A stretch of DNA of 9,902 bases from the NCBI GenBank assembly GCA_004555535.1, contig SFHU01000107.1, forward strand, positions 1 through 9,902, in the 5' to 3' direction. Both the position numbers and the translations under genes were made by a program. This stretch comes from Clostridiales bacterium (GTDB taxonomy: Bacteria > Bacillota > Clostridia > Christensenellales > Aristaeellaceae). Position 1 is the first letter of the stretch. Each line of letters opens with the position of its first letter. The notes under the pieces were generated by a model, which made no database searches, was not told where the DNA came from, and was given only the letters and a program-made list of their open reading frames with translations. This document shows positions 6,643 to 9,902 of the stretch, piece by piece.

Positions 6643-6739
6643 TATAAGCTCAAGAAAAAAGTAGTCTCAGAGCAGGCTGCAAAGCAGCCTACGATTGAGA
6701 CGGGTCAGATTTGCAAAGCGGCTTTCACGGTAGGCTGCG
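6643..6739 (+). other. Remainder of the 6538-6854 gap: nested inverted repeat, no gene
   Basis: A relatively A-rich stretch that holds no convincing gene. GTCTCA (6664-6669) pairs with TGAGAC (6696-6701) outside AGGCTGC-AAA-GCAGCCT (6674-6690). The sequence GCAGCCTAC (6684-6692) is also perfectly complementary to GTAGGCTGC (6730-6738), so two exclusive folds are possible just ahead of the terminator. A weak promoter-like pair (TTGGGC at 6621, TATAAG at 6643) could start a small RNA of about 120 nt ending at the terminator, but this is speculative. Confidence 0.5.
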
Positions 6740-6774
6740 GGCCTTCTTCCCTGCATCAGGGGAGAGGGCCTTTT
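6740..6774 (+). terminator. Rho-independent terminator
   Basis: A 14-bp uninterrupted stem (6740-6753 with 6757-6770, two G-T pairs) has a CAT loop and is followed by TTTT (6771-6774). It should end transcripts coming from the ECF S/M42 operon. It lies 20 nt upstream of the -35 box of the next operon. Confidence 0.85.
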
Positions 6775-6793
6775 GGCATCCCTTCCCTCTCGT

Positions 6794-6822
6794 TTGACAG
6801 GCTTCGGATATCGTCGTATAAT
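6794..6822 (+). promoter_or_regulatory. Perfect consensus sigma-A promoter for the NAGPA operon
   Basis: TTGACA (6794-6799), a 17-nt spacer and TATAAT (6817-6822) match the housekeeping consensus at all 12 positions. The predicted transcription start is near 6829, giving a short leader of about 25 nt with AAAGGGGG (6841-6848) six nt before the ATG at 6855. No operator-like palindrome overlaps it, which suggests strong constitutive expression. Confidence 0.9.
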
Positions 6823-6854
6823 AGAGACTGAATTTCAGCGAAAGGGGGCCGCTC

Positions 6855-8069
6855 ATGTCGAAACAGGACAGGCGCGACGCGCTCGACGCGTTTGAGCGCA
6901 CGCCGCAGCGGCGCTATGACCGGCCCGCGCAGGAGGAGACGCGCCTTGAGCATGCCGGGCGCTTCCGCAAGCGCTACTATGATCTGCCGCAGCCGGGCGG
7001 CCGGCCCGGGCGTTTCCTCTGGAGCGCCTGCTGCGCCGTGATGCTGCTGACGCTGTGCTGCGCCAGCGCGCCGATGGTTGATGTGCCCAGCGTACAGGAG
7101 CGCTTTGCCGACTGGGCCGCCCAGCAGAACGAGAGAACCCTCAGCCAGCTCCCCGGCGCGACGCCCGAACCTGGAACGGCCCTCTATGAGGCGATGAATT
7201 TCAGCGCCGAGGCGCAGCAGCAGGCGATTGAAAACGCCGCCGCGCAGGCGCAGGAGCAGGCCAGGGCCGAGGAGCAGGAGGCGCAGGAGATCGCCGCGGG
7301 CACGCGCTTCAAGCACTATGAGCCCGGCGAGCTCTCCTACCAGACCGACCGGATGAGCGTCTCCGTCGAGCAGAAGACGAAGGACGGCATGACCTACTTC
7401 GTCTGCGATATCAAGCTCAGCGACGTCAGCCAGCTGCGCACGGCCTTCGCTGGCGACAGCTTCACCAGCGGCATCTACGAGGCGACCAGCGACATCGCCG
7501 GGCGCTACAGCCCCGTGCTCGCCATCAACGCGGACTTCTGCCGCTACCACCGCAACGGCGTCATCATCCGCAACGGCGAGCTGCTGCGCAAGCAGAATAT
7601 CACCAAGCATCATCTGCTGATCGTCGACGAAAACGGCGACATGTCCGCCCTGACCGACCGCACCGGCAAGCAGGGCCTCGTCGCCGCTGATCTTGAGGCG
7701 AAGAACACCTGGCAGACCTTTGAGTTCGGCCCGGTGCTCGTGGAGAACGGGCAGGCCGTGGCGCTGCCCAAGTCCTTCTACGTCGCCTGCGCCGACGGCT
7801 ATTACGAGCCGCGCACGGCCATTGGCCAGCTCGGTCCGCTGCATTACATTGTCATCGTCGTCGACGGCCGCCGCAGCGGCTATTCCACCGGCGCGAGCAT
7901 CCCGCAGCTGCAGCAGCTCTTCCTCGACGAGGGCGCGCAGTTCGCCTTCAACCTCGACGGCGGCGGCTCGACGACGCTCTACTTCCTCGGCGAGGTCGTC
8001 AACATGCCCTCTGGCGGCACGGAGCGCTCCGTCAGCGACGTCATCATGTTCATGGCCAACCCGCAGTAA
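6855..8069 (+). CDS. Membrane-anchored phosphodiester glycosidase (NAGPA-domain) protein
   Basis: A 404-aa protein with a basic cytoplasmic N-terminus (1-53), one hydrophobic segment (about 54-72) acting as an uncleaved anchor, an Ala/Glu/Gln-rich helical linker likely to be coiled (about 117-148), and an extracellular NAGPA domain (about 180-400). NAGPA enzymes (human uncovering enzyme family) hydrolyse sugar-1-phosphodiesters; bacterial members are mostly uncharacterised. Family blocks seen are INADF (224-228), IRNGEL (238-243), FGPVLV (291-296), EPRTAIG (318-324), VDGRR (336-340), NLDGGGST (366-373) and ERSVSDV (390-396). The usual NGD of the first block reads NAD here. It is first in its operon, with a perfect promoter. 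The downstream gene is a clear paralogue without the anchor, so an old tandem duplication is likely. The true substrate is unknown. Confidence 0.88.
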   Translation: MSKQDRRDALDAFERTPQRRYDRPAQEETRLEHAGRFRKRYYDLPQPGGRPGRFLWSACCAVMLLTLCCASAPMVDVPSVQERFADWAAQQNERTLSQLPGATPEPGTALYEAMNFSAEAQQQAIENAAAQAQEQARAEEQEAQEIAAGTRFKHYEPGELSYQTDRMSVSVEQKTKDGMTYFVCDIKLSDVSQLRTAFAGDSFTSGIYEATSDIAGRYSPVLAINADFCRYHRNGVIIRNGELLRKQNITKHHLLIVDENGDMSALTDRTGKQGLVAADLEAKNTWQTFEFGPVLVENGQAVALPKSFYVACADGYYEPRTAIGQLGPLHYIVIVVDGRRSGYSTGASIPQLQQLFLDEGAQFAFNLDGGGSTTLYFLGEVVNMPSGGTERSVSDVIMFMANPQ

Positions 8070-8095
8070 CCCCCAACAGACGAAAGGCATTCCGC

Positions 8096-8941
8096 ATGAA
8101 GAAACTCCTCTCTGTAGCCGCGCTCGTGCTCGCGGCGCTGCTGCCCCTCTGCGCCGCGCAGGCCGCGACGCTCCCCAACAGCAAGACCATCGAAGACACC
8201 CTGACCTACGAGGACGAGACGATCCGCGTGACGATCGACCGCTGGTGCTATGCGTTCAACCGCACGGAGCTGCGCTTCTTCGTCGCCAACGTCTACGCCT
8301 CACGCCCCGATCAGCTGCAGACGGCGTTCGCCGGCGAGGCCTACTCCAAGGACAACGCTGAGGCCACCAGCGCCATCGCGCAGCGCCACGACGCCGTGCT
8401 CGCCATCAATGGCGACTATTACAACTACAAGGACAAATACAACCTCGTCATCCGCAACGGCGAGCTCTACCGCGACCTCGAATCGACGCGCGACCAGCTG
8501 CTCGTCTACGCGGACGGGTCGTTTGAGGCGCTGCCTGCCAGCGCGTTTGCGCCCGGCAACGGGCAGGCTTACCTCGACAGCGGCGTCATGCAGAGCTTCA
8601 CATTCGGGCCGATCCTCGTCGACGGCGGCGAGATCGTCCCGCTGCCGGAGAAGTACATCATCTACACCGGCGATACCATCCGCGAGCCGCGCACGGCCAT
8701 CGGCTGGGTCGATGAGACCCACTACGTTGTCGTCGTCGCCGACGGCCGCCGCGACGGCTGGAGCGACAAGGGCATGACGCTGCAGGAGCTGCAGCAGGTG
8801 TTTGTCGAGCAGGGCTGCCAGGTCGCCTACAACCTCGACGGCGGCGGCAGCGCGACGATGGTCCTCAACGGCGAGCTGGTCAACAAGACGAGCGGCTCCC
8901 GCGAGCGCAACGTCAGCGACATCGTCTATTTCACGCGATAA
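8096..8941 (+). CDS. Secreted phosphodiester glycosidase (NAGPA-domain) protein
   Basis: A 281-aa exported protein. AAAGG at 8083-8087 precedes the ATG by 8 nt. Residues 1-23 are a Sec signal peptide ending CAAQA, with cleavage before ATLP and no lipobox. The rest is a single NAGPA domain: INGDYY (104-109), IRNGEL (119-124), FGPILV (170-175), EPRTAIG (197-203), ADGRR (215-219), NLDGGGSA (246-253) and ERNVSDI (270-276). It aligns along its whole domain with the upstream protein, sharing LQTAFAG/LRTAFAG, DGRR and DGGGS blocks, but it keeps the canonical NGD. It is 26 nt downstream of the anchored paralogue and surely cotranscribed. It probably acts outside the membrane on the same class of sugar phosphodiester, possibly a wall or capsule glycan, which is an inference. 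A release or diffusible version alongside a tethered one is the simplest reading. Confidence 0.9.
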   Translation: MKKLLSVAALVLAALLPLCAAQAATLPNSKTIEDTLTYEDETIRVTIDRWCYAFNRTELRFFVANVYASRPDQLQTAFAGEAYSKDNAEATSAIAQRHDAVLAINGDYYNYKDKYNLVIRNGELYRDLESTRDQLLVYADGSFEALPASAFAPGNGQAYLDSGVMQSFTFGPILVDGGEIVPLPEKYIIYTGDTIREPRTAIGWVDETHYVVVVADGRRDGWSDKGMTLQELQQVFVEQGCQVAYNLDGGGSATMVLNGELVNKTSGSRERNVSDIVYFTR

Positions 8942-8974
8942 GTGCGCCCGCCCGGGCGGAAGGGAGGAAGGCCC

Positions 8975-9685
8975 ATGACCAAAAGGCTGCTTTGTGCCGC
9001 GCTGCTCCTTGCCGCGCTGCTGCCCGGCTGCGCGCTGGCGGGGGAGGGCGATCCGCTGCTGAGCGTCGACGACCTGCTGACGCTCGAGCCGGCGTATGAG
9101 GCGTTCCTCGACGAGCTGGAATCGCTCATCGTCAGCCGCGGGCTGCTCTCCGAGGAGGAGCGCGGCGCCTGGCACGACGCGCAGATGGGCGATTTCTTCC
9201 AGAACGGCGGCTACGGCTCGATCCTGGCGACGTACATGCCGGGCGTGCTCAGCCTCGCGCGCGACGAGGAGACGCTGCTGACGCTGAGCGTCGCCCTTTC
9301 CGGCGGGCAAACACTCGAGCTGCTCACGATGCGCCGCTATACCCCGCAGGACAGCTCGCTCTCCGGCCTGATGCTCACCCCCTCGCTCACCGGCGCGGAC
9401 GGCCTGCCGCAGGACGCGCGCTTCACCTTCAGCGCCGCCAGCGGCGTCTTCCTCAAGTGGGACGCGATGACGGGCGCCTACGTCTCCGTCGGCGCGACGG
9501 CCCTGAGCGACGGCGAAACCGTCGTCTGGAGCGACCAGACGCCCGCGCCCGACGCCAAAAACCCCGTCCTCGTCATCGGCATCACCGACGCGCAGACGGG
9601 CGACATGCTGCCCGGCGCGGCGCTCACCCTGACCGTCGACGGCACGGGCTACCGCGTCGGCGAGGACGCGCTCAGCGGGGAATAG
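8975..9685 (+). CDS. Secreted protein of unknown function
   Basis: I do not recognise this 236-aa protein. ATG at 8975 is chosen because GGGAGGAAGG (8962-8971) precedes it and the protein then opens with MTKR and a signal peptide. The signal ends either at ALA before GEGD (about residue 22) or at Cys19 in LLPGC, a poor lipobox with Pro at -2, so lipidation is uncertain. Residues about 28-105 look helical and acidic (LEPAYEAFLDELESLI), with a Gly-rich turn NGGYGSI. From about 106 to 230 it is predicted beta-rich, with alternating hydrophobics and DAMTGAYVSVG, TVVWSD and LTLTVDGTGYRV, as in an Ig-like or carbohydrate-binding fold. No catalytic motif is evident. It follows the second NAGPA gene by 33 nt and is the last gene of that operon, so it may be an accessory or substrate-binding partner. 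Confidence 0.75.
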   Translation: MTKRLLCAALLLAALLPGCALAGEGDPLLSVDDLLTLEPAYEAFLDELESLIVSRGLLSEEERGAWHDAQMGDFFQNGGYGSILATYMPGVLSLARDEETLLTLSVALSGGQTLELLTMRRYTPQDSSLSGLMLTPSLTGADGLPQDARFTFSAASGVFLKWDAMTGAYVSVGATALSDGETVVWSDQTPAPDAKNPVLVIGITDAQTGDMLPGAALTLTVDGTGYRVGEDALSGE

Positions 9686-9723
9686 CGCTCCGCTGCAGGG
9701 CTGACTCAGAATTGCTTGCCTGT

Positions 9724-9798
9724 GCGCGAAGCGAAGAAGGGGGGGCCGATGGACGTTGTCCCTCGGGCAGGCTTTAGGGCGGCAGCCCTAACGTTTCC
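9724..9798 (+). repeat. Family A multi-hairpin intergenic repeat, copy 2
   Basis: The copy starts with the same GCGCGAAGCGAAGAAGGG as the copy at 6554. Its middle differs: CCGA/TCGG around GGAC-GTT-GTCC. It ends with TTAGGGC-GGCA-GCCCTAA (9774-9791) and CGTTTCC. The loop GGCA is kept while stem bases changed on both sides. It lies 38 nt after the last gene and may serve as its transcript end, although no T-run follows. Confidence 0.75.
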
Positions 9799-9804
9799 AA
9801 ATAA

Positions 9805-9902
9805 AACCGGCATGATGCCGGTTGCATTTCCGACCAAGTGATGAAAGTCCCGTTGCCTTGCGGCCGAGGCCGAAGCTTTGCGGAGGGACTTTCAGAGTAA
9901 AC
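9805..9902 (+). repeat. Family B hairpin repeat, second locus (runs to window edge)
   Basis: AACCGGCA-TGA-TGCCGGTT (9805-9823) is followed by TTCCGACCAAGTGATG and a hairpin closed by GAAAGTCCC (9843-9851) and GGGACTTTC (9885-9893), a perfect 9-bp stem enclosing CTTGCGGC/GCCGAAG. This is the same order of elements as at 53-138, with stem bases changed on both strands. It directly abuts the family A copy. Whatever gene follows lies outside the window. Confidence 0.7.

Noticed and set aside
6589..6831. 80-codon ORF in the gap between the M42 gene and the NAGPA operon
   Set aside because: It runs through the repeat hairpins, the terminator and the promoter, and encodes no recognisable protein.
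5443..9310. Long minus-strand ORFs opposite the M42 and NAGPA genes
   Set aside because: Same low-complexity composition, and they lie antisense to genes with clear catalytic motifs; these are GC-bias shadows.

Overview
The window is GC-rich coding DNA with all nine genes on the plus strand, short intergenic gaps, strong AGGAGG-type ribosome binding sites and near-consensus sigma-A promoters. An ECF S component, a binding-protein ABC transporter encoded without its ATPase, an M42 aminopeptidase and a UPF0597 cysteine desulfidase/serine dehydratase together suggest an anaerobic, high-GC member of the Clostridia (Bacillota), perhaps a gut lineage such as Christensenellales or Oscillospirales. 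That placement is inferred from composition and gene content, not from a marker gene.

Layout. (1) Positions 1-140 hold a hairpin-rich repeat (family B) directly in front of a transporter operon: solute-binding protein (166-1494), two MalF/MalG-type permeases (1631-2500, 2519-3358) and a UPF0597 (CyuA/YhaM-like) [4Fe-4S] enzyme (3382-4659). A terminator-like hairpin lies between the binding-protein gene and the permease genes. (2) A promoter at 4669-4697 drives a structured leader of about 185 nt, followed by an ECF S component (4889-5437) and an M42 aminopeptidase (5464-6537). The leader has a GC-rich hairpin with a T-run and a second hairpin whose 3' arm is the ribosome binding site. It matches no riboswitch class I know. 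(3) A 317-nt gap holds a repeat (family A), a nested inverted repeat, a 14-bp intrinsic terminator and a perfect consensus promoter (TTGACA-N17-TATAAT). (4) That promoter leads into two tandem phosphodiester glycosidase (NAGPA-domain) paralogues, one membrane-anchored (6855-8069) and one with a cleavable signal peptide (8096-8941), then an unrecognised secreted protein (8975-9685). (5) The window ends in a second copy of repeat A joined to a second copy of repeat B.

How it works together. Operon 1 looks like import of a small glycan or other carbohydrate-like solute, with the ATPase supplied in trans, plus an amino-acid-degrading enzyme that releases pyruvate and ammonia. Operon 2 pairs vitamin or cofactor-type uptake with intracellular peptide turnover, probably under RNA-level control. 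Operon 3 is a cell-surface cassette that probably acts on phosphodiester-linked sugars of the envelope or the surroundings.

The least explained parts are the leader at 4704-4888, the two repeat families (whose stems keep pairing while their bases change between copies) and the NAGPA cassette with its unknown third protein. I found no tRNA, rRNA, CRISPR array, transposase or phage gene.
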